Positions 41,775 through 52,086 of a DNA stretch of 64,000 bases are shown in pieces. The notes beneath the pieces were generated by a model, which saw only the letters and a program-made list of their open reading frames with translations, was not told the DNA's origin and did not search any database. The position numbers were made by a program, and so were the translations under genes. The DNA is from Cellulomonas sp. P24 (lineage in GTDB: Bacteria; Actinomycetota; Actinomycetes; Actinomycetales; Cellulomonadaceae), in assembly GCF_024704385.1 (NCBI RefSeq), contig NZ_JAJDFX010000002.1:4092001-4156000 (forward strand), read 5' to 3'. The first letter of the stretch is position 1, and every line of letters starts with the position of its first letter.

Positions 41775-42742
41775 GCGGCGGATCGTCGCTGACCCTCGCG
41801 TGGCGGATCGGCGCGCACGTCCCTGGCGGCGTGGTGCGCGCGGCGGGCGCCCTCGTCGCCGACGCGGCCTGGGTCCGTCGCGGGAAGGGCGTCCGCCAGC
41901 TCGAGCGGAACCTCCGTCGGCTTCGCCCCGATGTCTCGCGCCGCGAGCTGCGGGCGCTCTCCCGGGCGGGGATGAGGTCGTACATGCGCTATTACGGCGA
42001 GGCGTTCACGTTGTCGACGCTGACCGAGGCGCAGATCGCCGCGCGGGTGCGGACCGTGGGCGAGGAGCACGTCAGGCTCGTCCTCGCGCGCGGGGAGAGG
42101 ATCGTGGTCGCACTCGGGCACCAGGGGAACTGGGACCTCGCCGGCGCGTGGGCGACCGCGAACCTCGCCCCGGTGACGACCGTGGCCGAGCGGCTCGAGC
42201 CGGAGGAGCTGTTCCAGGAGTTCCTGGCGTTCCGGGAGGGTCTCGGGATGACGATCCTCCCGCTCACGGGCGGCCCCGACGTGTTCCGCGAGCTGCTCCG
42301 CGTCGTGGGCGGCGGGTCGGGGGCCGGCCTGGTCCCGCTGGTGGCCGACCGTGACCTCACGCACCGCGGCATCGAGGTCGATCTTCTCGGGCACCTGGCG
42401 CGGGTCGCGGCGGGGCCGGCGGCTCTCGCGGTCTCGACCGGGGCGCCGCTGTTCGCCGCCTCGATCTGGTACGAGCGTCTCACCGGTGAGCGGCGCCGCC
42501 GTGCCGGGTCGCCGTGGGGCATCGTGGTCGAGTTCCTCCCCGTCGCCACGGCCTCGGACGGTGTCCCGCGCGCCGAGCGGGTCGCCGTGACCACCCAGGC
42601 CTGGGTCGACGCGATCGCCACCGGCATCGCCGCGCACCCGGCGGACTGGCACATGCTCCAGAAGGTGTTCGTCGCCGACCTCGACCCGGCACGCGATGCC
42701 GAGGTCGCGGCGACGGCCGAGACCCGTGGCGGCACGGCATGA
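41771..42742 (+). CDS. Phosphatidylinositol mannoside acyltransferase (LpxL/HtrB family)
   Basis: 323 residues from ATG 41771 (ATGA overlap with the previous stop). VVALGHQGNWDLAGAW has the catalytic HX4D, followed by LVPLVADRDLTHRGIEVDLL and AGPAALAVSTGAPLF. The fold is that of lipid A acyltransferases; the mycobacterial counterpart PatA acylates the mannose of PIM1. It sits between pgsA and pimA as in mycobacteria. Peripheral inner membrane. Confidence 0.88.
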   Translation: MSGGSSLTLAWRIGAHVPGGVVRAAGALVADAAWVRRGKGVRQLERNLRRLRPDVSRRELRALSRAGMRSYMRYYGEAFTLSTLTEAQIAARVRTVGEEHVRLVLARGERIVVALGHQGNWDLAGAWATANLAPVTTVAERLEPEELFQEFLAFREGLGMTILPLTGGPDVFRELLRVVGGGSGAGLVPLVADRDLTHRGIEVDLLGHLARVAAGPAALAVSTGAPLFAASIWYERLTGERRRRAGSPWGIVVEFLPVATASDGVPRAERVAVTTQAWVDAIATGIAAHPADWHMLQKVFVADLDPARDAEVAATAETRGGTA

Positions 42743-43956
42743 CGGCCGACCAGCGCCGGCTGCGCATCGGGATCGTGTGCCCGTACTCGTTCGACGTGCC
42801 GGGCGGTGTGCAGTTCCACGTGCGGGACCTGGCGGAGTCGTTGATCGAGCGCGGACACGAGGTCTCCGTCCTCGCCCCGGCCGACGACGACACCCCGATC
42901 CCCGACTACATGACGTCCGCCGGGCGCGCGGTACCGGTCCGGTACAACGGGTCGGTCGCCCGGATGACCTTCGGCCCGCTCACGGCCGCCCGGGTCCGGC
43001 GATGGCTCGCGGCCGGCGAGTTCGACGTGCTGCACCTCCACGAGCCGGTGACGCCGAGCCTCGGGATGCTTGCGCTGTGGATCGCCGACGGGCCGATCGT
43101 CGCGACGTTCCACACCGCGCTCATCCGGTCCCGCCCGCTGCAGATGGCCTACCCGTTGGTCCGCCAGAGCATGGAGAAGATCTCGGCCCGTATCGCGGTG
43201 TCGGAGGACGCTCGGCGGACGTTGATCGAGCACCTGGGCGGCGATGCGGTGGTCATCCCGAACGGGGTGAACGTGGCGAGCTTCCGGGACGCCGTCGCGG
43301 ACCCGCGCTGGACGGGCACGGCCGACGCACCGACGATCGCGTTCCTCGGCCGCCTCGACGAACCACGCAAGGGGCTCCCGGTCCTGCTGGGGGCCGTCCC
43401 CGAGGTGCTCCGTCACCATCCCGGCGCGCGGTTCCTGATCGCCGGGCGCGGCGACACCGGTCCCGAGGAGGCCCGGGAGCTGCTCGGCGACGACGCGCGC
43501 GCGGTCGAGTTCCTCGGGCCGCTCACGGACGCGGAGAAGGCAGCCCTGCTGAGCTCGGTGACCGTGTACTGCGGGCCGCAGACGGGTGGCGAGAGCTTCG
43601 GGATCGTCCTCGTGGAGGCGATGAGCGCGGGGGCCTGCGTGGTGGCGAGCGACCTGGGTGCGTTCCGTCGCGTCCTCGAGGACGGCGCGTCCGGTGTGCT
43701 GTTCACCACCGGCGACAGCCACTCCCTCGCGCAGACGCTCAGTGCGACGCTCAGCGACCCGGCGGCTCGTGCCACGGTGGTCGCCCGGGCCGGCGAGGCG
43801 GTCATCCGCTACGACTGGTCCTCCGTGACGACCGAGGTGCTCACGGTCTACGAGATGGCGGTCGCGGTCCAGGGCGCGACGAGCGTGCGTGAGGACCCGA
43901 CGTCCGTCCGCGGCTCGCGTGGCCTCGGCGCGGTCACCCGAGGGGTCCGCCGATGA
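42739..43956 (+). CDS. pimA: PimA-like phosphatidylinositol alpha-mannosyltransferase (GT4)
   Basis: 405 residues from ATG 42739 (4-base overlap). RIGIVCPYSFDVPGGVQFHV is the PimA N-terminal glycine-rich loop; DVLHLHEPVTPSLGMLAL, VATFHTAL, IPNGVNVASF, IAFLGRLDEPRKGLPVLL and the donor EX7E region GGESFGIVLVEAMSAG follow. It transfers the first mannose from GDP-mannose to phosphatidylinositol. Compared with the usual 370-390 residues there is a slightly longer C-terminal tail. Confidence 0.92.
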   Translation: MTADQRRLRIGIVCPYSFDVPGGVQFHVRDLAESLIERGHEVSVLAPADDDTPIPDYMTSAGRAVPVRYNGSVARMTFGPLTAARVRRWLAAGEFDVLHLHEPVTPSLGMLALWIADGPIVATFHTALIRSRPLQMAYPLVRQSMEKISARIAVSEDARRTLIEHLGGDAVVIPNGVNVASFRDAVADPRWTGTADAPTIAFLGRLDEPRKGLPVLLGAVPEVLRHHPGARFLIAGRGDTGPEEARELLGDDARAVEFLGPLTDAEKAALLSSVTVYCGPQTGGESFGIVLVEAMSAGACVVASDLGAFRRVLEDGASGVLFTTGDSHSLAQTLSATLSDPAARATVVARAGEAVIRYDWSSVTTEVLTVYEMAVAVQGATSVREDPTSVRGSRGLGAVTRGVRR

Positions 43957-44630
43957 CGACCTCCGACGTCGGGCTTCTTCTCGTCGCGCTGGTCGCGCTG
44001 CTCGCCTGGTCGGCCTGGGTCGCGGCGTCCCGGCTGGACCGGCTGCACCGGAAGGTCGCCGCGCTCCGCGCCGTCCTCGACACCCAGCTGGTCCGGCGTG
44101 CGTCGGCGGCAGCGGAGCTGGCGGCCTCGGGACTGCTCGACCCGGTCAGCGCGGTCCTGGTGGGGGAGTCCGCGTGGGCGGTGCTCGCGGCCGGTGGCCT
44201 CGACGACGGCGAGCTGGCACGGCTGCTGCCGGACCACGGCGGGGACGACGCCCGCGCGATGCTGGTGTCGGCGTCCGACGGCCCGGTGCTCGACCGTGGT
44301 CTCGCGGAGAGCGAGCTCTCGGCGACCCTGCGGGCCGCTCTCGGGGATCCTGACGAGGTCGCCGTCCTCTGGGCGGAACCGGGCGGCCACGAGCTCCTCG
44401 GCTCGCTGTCGGCCGCCTGGTACCGCGTCCAGCTGTCACGTCGGTTCCACAACGAGGCCGTGGCGCAGGCGCAACGCATGCGTCGCACGTTCATGGCACG
44501 TGTGCTGCGCCTCGCCGGCCATGCGCCGGTGCCGCAGACGGTCGAGCTCGACGACGGCTGGCCGGACGCCCTCGGCCGGCCCGGTTCCGGCATCCAGGCA
44601 GGCGGGTCCGAGGCGCAGACGCCGGTCTAG
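43953..44630 (+). CDS. Conserved membrane-anchored protein of the PIM operon
   Basis: 225 residues with one N-terminal helix (VGLLLVALVALLAWSAWVAA), then SRLDRLHRKVAALRAVLDTQLVRRA and a helical soluble part ending in an Arg-rich YRVQLSRRFHNEAVAQAQRM. It overlaps pimA by 4 bases and is the last gene of the block. A homologue of unknown function follows pimA in many actinobacteria; a role linked to PIM synthesis is inferred only from position. Confidence 0.75.
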   Translation: MTTSDVGLLLVALVALLAWSAWVAASRLDRLHRKVAALRAVLDTQLVRRASAAAELAASGLLDPVSAVLVGESAWAVLAAGGLDDGELARLLPDHGGDDARAMLVSASDGPVLDRGLAESELSATLRAALGDPDEVAVLWAEPGGHELLGSLSAAWYRVQLSRRFHNEAVAQAQRMRRTFMARVLRLAGHAPVPQTVELDDGWPDALGRPGSGIQAGGSEAQTPV

Positions 44631-44699
44631 GATGGCCGCACCGGGCCGCTGAGGTCTCAGGCGCGGGACACCCCTCCTCTTCGATCAGTGAGGTCTGCA

Positions 44700-45602
44700 G
44701 TGAGCAGCGAGAACACCGAGTCCGTCGTCGGCACAGCCAAGGTCAAGCGCGGCATGGCCGAGATGCTCAAGGGCGGCGTCATCATGGACGTCGTCACGCC
44801 CGAGCAGGCGAAGATCGCCGAAGACGCGGGCGCCGTCGCGGTCATGGCTCTCGAGCGGGTACCGGCGGACATCCGCGCGCAGGGTGGGGTCGCGCGGATG
44901 AGCGACCCGGACCTGATCGACGGCATCATCGCGCAGGTCTCGATCCCGGTGATGGCGAAGGCCCGGATCGGCCACTTCGTCGAGGCCCAGGTGCTGCAGT
45001 CGCTCGGTGTCGACTACGTCGACGAGTCCGAGGTCCTCACCCCGGCCGACTACGCCCACCACATCGACAAGTGGCGCTTCACGGTGCCGTTCGTGTGCGG
45101 TGCGACGAACCTCGGCGAGGCGTTGCGCCGCATCACCGAGGGCGCTGCGATGATCCGCTCCAAGGGTGAGGCCGGCACGGGTGACGTGTCGAACGCCACG
45201 ACGCACATGCGCACCCTCCGTGACGAGATCCGCCGCCTGACGACCCTTCCGGAGGACGAGCTCTACCTTGCGGCCAAGGAGCTCCAGGCGCCGTACGAGC
45301 TGGTCAAGGAGGTCGCCGTGGCCGGGAAGCTGCCGGTCGTGCTGTTCACGGCCGGCGGCATCGCGACCCCCGCGGACGCGGCGATGATGATGCAGCTCGG
45401 CGCCGAGGGTGTGTTCGTCGGGTCGGGGATCTTCAAGTCCGGCAACCCTGAGCAGCGCGCCGCGGCCATCGTCAAGGCGACCACGTTCTACGACGACCCC
45501 GACGTGATCGCGAGCGTCTCGCGCGGCCTCGGCGAGGCGATGGTCGGGATCAACGTGGACGACGTGCCGGTCCCGCACCGGCTGGCCGACCGGGGCTGGT
45601 GA
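44700..45602 (+). CDS. pdxS: Pyridoxal 5'-phosphate synthase subunit PdxS
   Basis: 300 residues from GTG 44700; GAGGT lies at 44689-44693, so the upstream GTG at 44688 is not used. [69 protein letters not shown], and [20 protein letters not shown] are diagnostic; the Lys residues forming the substrate imine are in place. With PdxT it makes PLP from glutamine, ribose 5-phosphate and glyceraldehyde 3-phosphate. Candidate -10 TAGGAT at 44628-44633. Confidence 0.97.
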   Translation: MSSENTESVVGTAKVKRGMAEMLKGGVIMDVVTPEQAKIAEDAGAVAVMALERVPADIRAQGGVARMSDPDLIDGIIAQVSIPVMAKARIGHFVEAQVLQSLGVDYVDESEVLTPADYAHHIDKWRFTVPFVCGATNLGEALRRITEGAAMIRSKGEAGTGDVSNATTHMRTLRDEIRRLTTLPEDELYLAAKELQAPYELVKEVAVAGKLPVVLFTAGGIATPADAAMMMQLGAEGVFVGSGIFKSGNPEQRAAAIVKATTFYDDPDVIASVSRGLGEAMVGINVDDVPVPHRLADRGW

Positions 45603-46174
45603 CGGCGGCGGCGCCGAGCCCGGCGCACGGTCTGGGCCCGGACTGGGTTCCGGGCCCGGACGGGCTGCCGTTCCGGCGCGCGGCGCGCGTGATCCTGGTC
45701 GACGCGTCCGACCGGGTGCTGCTGATGCGCGGTCACGACGTCGACCAGCCGTCGCGCTCGTGGTGGTTCACGGTGGGTGGCGGCATCGACCCGGGGGAGG
45801 ACGCGAGGTCGGCTGCGGTCCGCGAGCTCCGCGAGGAGACCGGGCTCGAGGTCGACGTCGCGTCGCTCGTCGGACCGGTGGTGACCCGGTCGGCGGTCTT
45901 CGACTTCCTTGCGGTGACGTGCCGGCAGGACGAGGAGATCTTCCTCGCACGGCTCGACGAGCACGGTACGCACGAGGACGACCTCAGCCGCGACGGCTGG
46001 ACCGACGTCGAGAGACGGATCCTCGACGAGCTGCGCTGGTGGCCGCTCGACGCCCTCGCGGGCGTGACCGAGGAGGTCTTCCCAGAAGGGCTCGTCGACC
46101 TCGTCCGCGGCCTGCTCGCGGGGTGGGACGGCGTGACCCGGCACCTCGGCGGGACGGACCGTACCGGTCGGTAA
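45599..46174 (+). CDS. Nudix hydrolase
   Basis: 191 residues from GTG 45599 (4-base overlap with pdxS). The Nudix box is complete: [20 protein letters not shown] followed by ETGL, matching GX5EX7[22 protein letters not shown] suggests an ADP-ribose or nucleotide-sugar type, but the substrate cannot be told. Inserted between pdxS and pdxT together with the aminotransferase. Confidence 0.88.
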   Translation: MTAAAPSPAHGLGPDWVPGPDGLPFRRAARVILVDASDRVLLMRGHDVDQPSRSWWFTVGGGIDPGEDARSAAVRELREETGLEVDVASLVGPVVTRSAVFDFLAVTCRQDEEIFLARLDEHGTHEDDLSRDGWTDVERRILDELRWWPLDALAGVTEEVFPEGLVDLVRGLLAGWDGVTRHLGGTDRTGR

Positions 46175-46196
46175 CCTGCGTGTCATCTGGGCCGGG

Positions 46197-46202
46197 TAGC
46201 GT
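46197..46202 (+). promoter_or_regulatory. -10 element for the aminotransferase (leaderless)
   Basis: TAGCGT, then six bases, then GTG 46209. Same spacing as at pabB, pdxT and the MBL gene. Confidence 0.55.
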
Positions 46203-46208
46203 CGAGAC

Positions 46209-47402
46209 GTGCCTCTCTCCACATCTCCCGTCGTCCACATGCAGCGTTCCGGCATCCGTACTCTCATGGAGCTGGCCATGAGAGATCCCGAGTGCCTGCG
46301 CCTCGAGATCGGCGAGCCCGACGTGCCCACACCGGCGCACGTCGTCGAGGCCGCGGCGGCCGACGCGCGTGCGGGGTACACGCACTACACGTCGAGCGTC
46401 GGGGCACCTGAGCTCCGCGCCGCCCTGGCGGCCCGGGTGACGGCGACGACCGGTATCCCGGTCGAGCCGAGCGAGGTCGTCGTGACCCACGGGGCGATGC
46501 ACGGGCTCGCGATGGCGATCAACGCGACGATGGGCCCCGGCGACGAGATCCTGCTCCCCGACCCGGAGTTCCCGAACTGGCGGATGGCCGCCGTCGCCGC
46601 GGGTGTGGACGTGGCGACGTACCCGGCCCGTGCGGCGAACGGTTTCGTGCCGACGCTCGAGGACATCGAGGCCGCGATCACCGCGCGGACGAAGGTGATC
46701 CTCGTCAACTCGCCGAACAACCCGACCGGCGCCGTCTACCCCGCGGAGCTCCTGGCGGGCATCGTCGAGATCGCGCGCCGGCACGACCTGTGGGTGTTCT
46801 CCGACGAGTGCTACGAGGCGATCACCTTCGAGGTCCCGCACGTGAGCCCGGCGGCCTTCGACACGGACGCACGGGTGCTCGCGTTCCACAGCTTCTCGAA
46901 GACGTACGCGATGACCGGCTGGCGCCTGGGGTACGTGGTGACCCATGACCCGGTCGTGGCGGGTCTGCTCGGGCAGGTGGCCGAGGCGACGATCGCCTGC
47001 CCGTCGTCGATCAGCCAGCGGGCTGCACTGGCGGCGCTCACGGGGCCGCAGGACGCGGTGCACGCCGCCGTGGCCTCGTACCGCGAACGTCGTGATGCCG
47101 CGATCGCGCTGCTGACGGCGCGCGGCATCCCGTGCGCCCGGCCGCAGGGCGCGTTCTACCTGATGGTCGACGTGTCCGCCGCCACCGCGGACGGTCACGC
47201 GTTCGCGCTGCGCCTGATCAGGGACGCGCACGTCGCGGTGTCGCCCGGTGAGGCCTTCGGACCGGGTGGCGCCGGCATGGTCCGGGTCTCGCTCGCGAGC
47301 GAGCGCACGATCCTGCTGGAGGGGCTGACCCGGCTCGCCGACCTGGTCGACGCGTGGCGTGCGGAGGCCGATCGCGGTGCGGTCGTCGGTGCCGACGCGT
47401 GA
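46209..47402 (+). CDS. Class I/II PLP-dependent aminotransferase
   Basis: 397 residues from GTG 46209. Fold-type I features: ECLRLEIGEPDVPTPAHVVE, VTHGAMHGLAMAINATMGPG, NSPNNPTGAVYPAELLAGIV, FSDECYEAITFE and the PLP lysine in FHSFSKTYAMTGWRLGYVV. Similar to aspartate/aromatic aminotransferases; the substrate is not determinable. It lies between pdxS and pdxT, so a PLP enzyme is encoded inside the PLP-synthesis locus. Confidence 0.88.
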   Translation: MPLSTSPVVHMQRSGIRTLMELAMRDPECLRLEIGEPDVPTPAHVVEAAAADARAGYTHYTSSVGAPELRAALAARVTATTGIPVEPSEVVVTHGAMHGLAMAINATMGPGDEILLPDPEFPNWRMAAVAAGVDVATYPARAANGFVPTLEDIEAAITARTKVILVNSPNNPTGAVYPAELLAGIVEIARRHDLWVFSDECYEAITFEVPHVSPAAFDTDARVLAFHSFSKTYAMTGWRLGYVVTHDPVVAGLLGQVAEATIACPSSISQRAALAALTGPQDAVHAAVASYRERRDAAIALLTARGIPCARPQGAFYLMVDVSAATADGHAFALRLIRDAHVAVSPGEAFGPGGAGMVRVSLASERTILLEGLTRLADLVDAWRAEADRGAVVGADA

Positions 47403-47413
47403 CGGCTTGTTCG

Positions 47414-47419
47414 TAGGAT
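47414..47419 (+). promoter_or_regulatory. -10 element for pdxT (leaderless)
   Basis: TAGGAT, six bases, then GTG 47426. Gives pdxT its own promoter apart from pdxS. Confidence 0.55.
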
Positions 47420-47425
47420 GACCCG

Positions 47426-48037
47426 GTGAATCCGACGATCGGTGTGCTGGCGCTGCAGGGTGATGTCCGTGAGCACGTGGCGGCGCTGGAGGCGAGCGGG
47501 GCGAGCACCGTGCTCGTGCGCCGGGAGCGCGAGCTCAAGGACCTCGACGGGATCGTGCTGCCGGGCGGCGAGTCGACGACGATCGACAAGCTGCTGCGCG
47601 CGTTCGACCTCGCGGAGCCGCTGCGCGGGCGGATCGCGGAGGGGTTGCCGGCCTACGGCTCGTGCGCCGGGATGATCCTGCTCGCGGACCGGTTGCTCGA
47701 CGGCATCCCCGGTCAGCAGACGCTCGGCGGGCTCGACATCACGGTCCGACGCAACGCGTTCGGGCGGCAGGTCGACTCGTTCGAGACCGACCTGACGATC
47801 GAGGGCATCGACGACAGCGCGACCCGTCCGATGCACGGCGTCTTCATCCGTGCCCCCTGGGTCGAGGAGGTCGGACCGGCCGCGACGGTGCTGGGCGCGG
47901 TCGCGACGGGTCCCGCCGCCGGTAGGATCGTCGCGGTGCGCCACGGTCGACTCCTGGCGACCTCCTTCCACCCGGAGGTCACCGGCGACACGCGCGTGCA
48001 CCGAATGTTCGTGCGGATCGTCCGCGAGAGCCTCTGA
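47426..48037 (+). CDS. pdxT: Pyridoxal 5'-phosphate synthase glutaminase subunit PdxT
   Basis: 203 residues from GTG 47426. [51 protein letters not shown] with the nucleophile Cys, and [16 protein letters not shown] with the catalytic His and Glu. It supplies ammonia from glutamine to PdxS. Confidence 0.96.
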   Translation: MNPTIGVLALQGDVREHVAALEASGASTVLVRRERELKDLDGIVLPGGESTTIDKLLRAFDLAEPLRGRIAEGLPAYGSCAGMILLADRLLDGIPGQQTLGGLDITVRRNAFGRQVDSFETDLTIEGIDDSATRPMHGVFIRAPWVEEVGPAATVLGAVATGPAAGRIVAVRHGRLLATSFHPEVTGDTRVHRMFVRIVRESL

Positions 48038-48128
48038 GTCTGTCCAGGCGGACCTGCAGCTGACCTGCAGGTCGTCCACCTGGCGCTGCGTCGGGTCTCG
48101 ACTGGGCGCGGATGAAGGAGATCGAGCG

Positions 48129-48887
48129 ATGTCGGGTCACTCCAAGTGGGCCACCACCAAGCACAAGAAGGCTGTCGTCGACGCCAAGCGGAGCAAGCTC
48201 TTCGCCAAGCTCATCAAGAACATCGAGGTGGCGGCGCGGACCGGCGGCGGTGACCTCGCCGGCAACCCGACGCTCTTCGACGCGGTGCAGAAGGCCAAGA
48301 AGTCCTCCGTGCCGATCGACAACATCAACCGCGCGGTGAAGCGCGGGTCCGGCCAGGAAGCCGGCGGTGCCGACTACCAGTCGATCACCTACGAGGGCTA
48401 CGGCCCGGGCGGTATCGCGGTCCTCGTGGAGTGCCTGACCGACAACAGGAACCGTGCCGCGTCGGACGTCCGGGTGGCGTTCACGCGCAACGGCGGTCAG
48501 ATGGCCGACCCGGGGTCGGTGTCCTACCTGTTCACCCGCAAGGGTGTCGTCGTCGTGCCGAAGGAGGGCGCACTCACCGAGGACGACATCCTCATGGCGG
48601 TCCTGGACGCGGGGGCGGAGGAGGTCAACGACCTCGGCGACGTGTTCGAGGTGATCTCCGAGGCGACCGACATGGTGCCGGTGCGCACCGCGCTGCAGGC
48701 GGCGGGGATCGAGTACGACTCGGCGGACAGCCAGTTCGTCCCGGCCACCCAGATCGAGGTGGACGTCGACGGGGCACGCAAGATCCTGCGCCTGATCGAC
48801 GCGCTCGAGGACAGCGACGACGTCCAGAACGTGTTCGCGAACTTCGACGCCTCCGACGAGGTCCTCGCCGCGCTCGACGAGGAGTGA
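48129..48887 (+). CDS. YebC/PmpR (TACO1-like) family protein
   Basis: 252 residues from ATG 48129. [58 protein letters not shown] and [20 protein letters not shown] are family signatures. Formerly seen as transcription regulators; more recent work links the family to translation of difficult sequences. It sits between pdxT and ruvC, the standard actinobacterial order. Confidence 0.95.
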   Translation: MSGHSKWATTKHKKAVVDAKRSKLFAKLIKNIEVAARTGGGDLAGNPTLFDAVQKAKKSSVPIDNINRAVKRGSGQEAGGADYQSITYEGYGPGGIAVLVECLTDNRNRAASDVRVAFTRNGGQMADPGSVSYLFTRKGVVVVPKEGALTEDDILMAVLDAGAEEVNDLGDVFEVISEATDMVPVRTALQAAGIEYDSADSQFVPATQIEVDVDGARKILRLIDALEDSDDVQNVFANFDASDEVLAALDEE

Positions 48888-48981
48888 CTCGCCGGTCGCG
48901 CCGGACGGTGGTCACCGCGTCGTCGGCCGGCTGGCTGTGTCGCAGTCGTCGGCGCGACGATCGGCCTGAGATGCTGACGGC

Positions 48982-49554
48982 GTGCGCGTCCTCGGAGTCG
49001 ACCCAGGCCTGACCCGGTGCGGTCTGGGTGTCGTCGACGGTCTGCCGGCCCGGAAGGTGCGGCTCGTCGACGTCGGGGTGGCCCGGTCGGACCCGGGGGC
49101 CGACATCGACCAGCGGCTGCTCGCCATCGCGACAGAGCTCGATCGATGGATCGAGGAGCACGCGCCCGACGCGGTCGCGGTCGAGCGGGTGTTCGCGCAG
49201 CACAACCTGAGCACGGTGACGGGGACCGCACAGGTGGCGGGGGTGGCGATGCTCGCCGCCGCACGGCACCGGATCCCGGTCGCACTGCACACGCCGAGCG
49301 AGGTGAAGGCGGCGGTGACCGGCTCGGGGCGTGCGGGCAAGAGCCAGGTGCAGACGATGGTCGCGCGGATCCTCGGGCTCGACGAGCGCCCGGAGCCGGC
49401 GGACGCGGCCGACGCCCTTGCACTGGCGATCTGCCACCTGTGGCGCCCGGCCGGCGCGGTCGGGGCGCCGCAGCGGGCCCCGGGTTCTCTGACGTCGGCA
49501 CAGCGCGCGTGGGCGGCGGCCGAGCAGGCGGCGCGTCGTGGGTCGCGTGCCTGA
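48982..49554 (+). CDS. ruvC: Holliday junction resolvase RuvC
   Basis: 190 residues from GTG 48982. [19 protein letters not shown] with the first catalytic Asp, [20 protein letters not shown] with Glu, and [19 protein letters not shown] with the paired Asp residues. It cuts Holliday junctions with RuvAB. GATGCT six bases before the GTG resembles the leaderless -10 pattern but lacks the first T. Confidence 0.95.
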   Translation: MRVLGVDPGLTRCGLGVVDGLPARKVRLVDVGVARSDPGADIDQRLLAIATELDRWIEEHAPDAVAVERVFAQHNLSTVTGTAQVAGVAMLAAARHRIPVALHTPSEVKAAVTGSGRAGKSQVQTMVARILGLDERPEPADAADALALAICHLWRPAGAVGAPQRAPGSLTSAQRAWAAAEQAARRGSRA

Positions 49555-49580
49555 GGGCGGTTGCTAGCCTTGGCGGCGTT

Positions 49581-49594
49581 CGTACAGGTGTTCG
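49581..49594. promoter_or_regulatory. LexA (SOS) box-like site upstream of ruvA
   Basis: CGTACAGGTGTTCG fits the actinobacterial SOS box CGAACA-NN-TGTTCG with one mismatch. It lies 110 bases before the ruvA start and just after a TAGCCT -10-like element (49565-49570), so LexA could block a ruvAB promoter. Confidence 0.5.
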
Positions 49595-49703
49595 GGAGTC
49601 GGTGGCGACCAGGGCTCTGCCGGTCGCAGCTGTTGCCCGGCACGGTCGTGTCGGCCGTGGCACCGGCACCTGTCGTGCTCGACGCTCATGGTGAGGAGAA
49701 CCG

Positions 49704-50333
49704 ATGATCGCCTCGGTCCGCGGAACGGTGCAGGCGGTCCGTCTCGACGGTGCGGTGGTCGAGGTGGGCGGCGTGGGCCTGCTGGTGCATGCGACGCCGG
49801 CGACGCTCGCGACCCTCAGGGTCGGTGCCACGGCCTTCCTGGCGACCTCGCTGCTGGTTCGTGAGGACGCGCTGACGCTGTTCGGGTTCGCCGATCCCGA
49901 CGAGCGCGAGGTCTTCGAGACGGTGCAGACCGTGAGCGGGGTGGGGCCTCGGCTGGCGCTGGCGATGCTCGCGGTCCACAGCCCGGACGCGCTGAGGCGT
50001 GCCGTCCAGGACGAGGACCTCGCCGCGTTGAAGCGCGTGCCCGGCATCGGGCACAAGGGGGCGCAGCGGATCGTCCTCGAGCTCGCCGGCCGACTCGGTG
50101 CGCCGTCGACCTCGGCGTCCGACGGCGGTGCGCGGCCTGACGCCTCCGACACCACCGGCGCACGGCCGCGCGAGCAGGTGACGGAGGCGCTCGTCGGGCT
50201 CGGCTGGACCGCGAAGGCCGCGCAGGACGCCGTCACGGGTGTCGCCGACGCCGTGGAGGCCTCAGGCGAGATCCTCGAGGTCGCGTCGCTCCTGCGGGCG
50301 ACGTTGCGGGCGCTCGGCGGCGGTCGTGGCTGA
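49704..50333 (+). CDS. ruvA: Holliday junction DNA helicase subunit RuvA
   Basis: 209 residues from ATG 49704. [22 protein letters not shown] fold, [20 protein letters not shown], two HhH motifs in [14 protein letters not shown] and [20 protein letters not shown], an acidic/Ser linker and a C-terminal UBA-like domain [19 protein letters not shown]. Overlaps ruvB by 8 bases. Confidence 0.96.
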   Translation: MIASVRGTVQAVRLDGAVVEVGGVGLLVHATPATLATLRVGATAFLATSLLVREDALTLFGFADPDEREVFETVQTVSGVGPRLALAMLAVHSPDALRRAVQDEDLAALKRVPGIGHKGAQRIVLELAGRLGAPSTSASDGGARPDASDTTGARPREQVTEALVGLGWTAKAAQDAVTGVADAVEASGEILEVASLLRATLRALGGGRG

Positions 50334-51444
50334 GGGAGCCGGGCGGGACCTGACCGGTGTCGAGGGCGCAGGTTCGCTCGTGCCGAGGACGTTCGAGCGG
50401 GCGGAGCGTGAGGAGATCGTCACCGAACGCGTGGTCCGGCCCGGTGCGGACGACGTCGAGCGTGCGGCGGAGGCCGCCCTCCGCCCGCGCAGCCTCGACG
50501 AGTTCGTCGGCCAGCGCGTCGTGCGCGACCAGCTGTCGCTGGTCCTCCACGCCGCCCTCGGGCGGGGGAAGGCGCCGGACCACGTCCTGCTGTCCGGCCC
50601 TCCGGGTCTCGGCAAGACGACTCTGGCGATGATCATCGCCGCGGAGCTCGGAACCTCTTTGCGGGTCACCTCCGGCCCGGCGATCCAGCACGCGGGTGAC
50701 CTCGCCGCGGTGCTGTCCTCCCTCGAGGAGGGCGAGGTGCTGTTCCTCGACGAGATCCACCGGATCGCACGCCCGGCGGAGGAGCTGCTGTACGTCGCGA
50801 TGGAGGACTTCCGGGTCGACGTCGTCGTCGGCAAGGGTGCGGGGGCCAGCGCCATCCCGCTCGCGCTGCCGCCGTTCACGGTGGTCGGGGCGACCACGCG
50901 GGCGGGGCTCCTCCCGGCACCGTTGCGTGACCGGTTCGGGTTCACGGGGCACCTCGACTTCTACGCCGACGACGAGCTCGAGCGTGTCCTGGTGCGATCG
51001 GCGGGGCTGCTCGGTATCCACCTCGACGCCGACGCGGCGGCCGAGATCGCCTCACGCTCCCGGGGGACGCCGCGGATCGCCAACCGCCTGCTGCGCCGGG
51101 TGCGGGACTGGGCCCAGGTCCGTGGTGACGGTCGGCTCTCGCTGTCGGCGGCCCATGCGGCTCTCGAGGTCTACGAGGTCGACGTGCTCGGCCTGGATCG
51201 GCTCGATCGTGCGGTGCTGACGGCGCTGTGCACCCGGTTCGGCGGTGGACCTGTGGGTCTGACCACGCTCGCGGTGGCCGTCGGCGAGGAGCCGGAGACG
51301 GTCGAGACGGTTGCCGAGCCCTTCCTGGTGCGCGAGGGGCTGATCGGTCGCACCCCACGGGGGAGGGTCGCCATGCCGGCGGCGTGGGAGCACCTCGGGC
51401 TCGAGGTGCCACCGTCCGCAGGCCTCGGGACCCTGTTCGGCTGA
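50326..51444 (+). CDS. ruvB: Holliday junction branch-migration ATPase RuvB
   Basis: 372 residues from GTG 50326. [20 protein letters not shown], Walker [21 protein letters not shown], Walker [20 protein letters not shown], sensor [19 protein letters not shown] and arginine finger region [20 protein letters not shown], then the winged helix. Forms the RuvAB motor. Confidence 0.97.
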   Translation: MAEGAGRDLTGVEGAGSLVPRTFERAEREEIVTERVVRPGADDVERAAEAALRPRSLDEFVGQRVVRDQLSLVLHAALGRGKAPDHVLLSGPPGLGKTTLAMIIAAELGTSLRVTSGPAIQHAGDLAAVLSSLEEGEVLFLDEIHRIARPAEELLYVAMEDFRVDVVVGKGAGASAIPLALPPFTVVGATTRAGLLPAPLRDRFGFTGHLDFYADDELERVLVRSAGLLGIHLDADAAAEIASRSRGTPRIANRLLRRVRDWAQVRGDGRLSLSAAHAALEVYEVDVLGLDRLDRAVLTALCTRFGGGPVGLTTLAVAVGEEPETVETVAEPFLVREGLIGRTPRGRVAMPAAWEHLGLEVPPSAGLGTLFG

Positions 51445-51595
51445 GTCGTCGGGACGGGGCCGGTCGCTCGCGACGGGTGAACACGGCCCAGCCGTCGGCG
51501 TCGGGTGCCGCGCCGCCGGGCCCCGCGCGTTAAGGTACGCAGGGTCCGCCACCGCGACGGCGGCCGCCACCACACGAGATCCGGAGTGCGACACC

Positions 51596-51991
51596 GTGGG
51601 AAGCAACACCAGCCTGTTCCTGATCCTCATCCTGGGCGTCGGCGCCATGTTCCTGATGTCCCGGAACCAGCGGAAGCAGCAGAAGGCCCAGCAGGCGTTC
51701 CGCGCCAACCTCGCCGTCGGTCAGCAGGTCATGACGGGCTCCGGGATGTTCGGCGAGGTCGTGGGTGTCGACGGTGACGAGATCACGATCGAGTCGACGC
51801 CGGGCAACCGCAGCCGCTGGCTCCGCGCCGCGATCGCGAAGGTCGTCGAGCCGCCGGTGGACGACGAGGAGCTCGAGGACGACGAGGACGAGGAGCTCGA
51901 CGACGACATCGAGGTCCCCGACGACCTGTCCTCGCTCGACGACGGCCCCACGACGCCCGAGTCCGACACGGAGGATCCCGGACACAAGTAG
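51596..51991 (+). CDS. yajC: Preprotein translocase subunit YajC
   Basis: 131 residues from GTG 51596. One N-terminal helix (LFLILILGVGAMFLMSRNQR), RKQQKAQQAFRANLAVGQQV, GMFGEVVGVDGDEITIESTP, and a highly acidic C-terminal tail (EELEDDEDEELDDDIEVPDD) typical of actinobacterial YajC. Partner of SecDF, which follows. TAAGGT at 51531-51536 is a candidate -10 element. Confidence 0.93.
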   Translation: MGSNTSLFLILILGVGAMFLMSRNQRKQQKAQQAFRANLAVGQQVMTGSGMFGEVVGVDGDEITIESTPGNRSRWLRAAIAKVVEPPVDDEELEDDEDEELDDDIEVPDDLSSLDDGPTTPESDTEDPGHK

Positions 51992-52086
51992 GCTGGCCCG
52001 GGCCCGCCGTCGAGCGTCGGGCACCGTCTGGACCTCCCACGGTTCCCCTGATCGGGAGCCGTGCGCGCACGAGAGAAGAAGATCTG

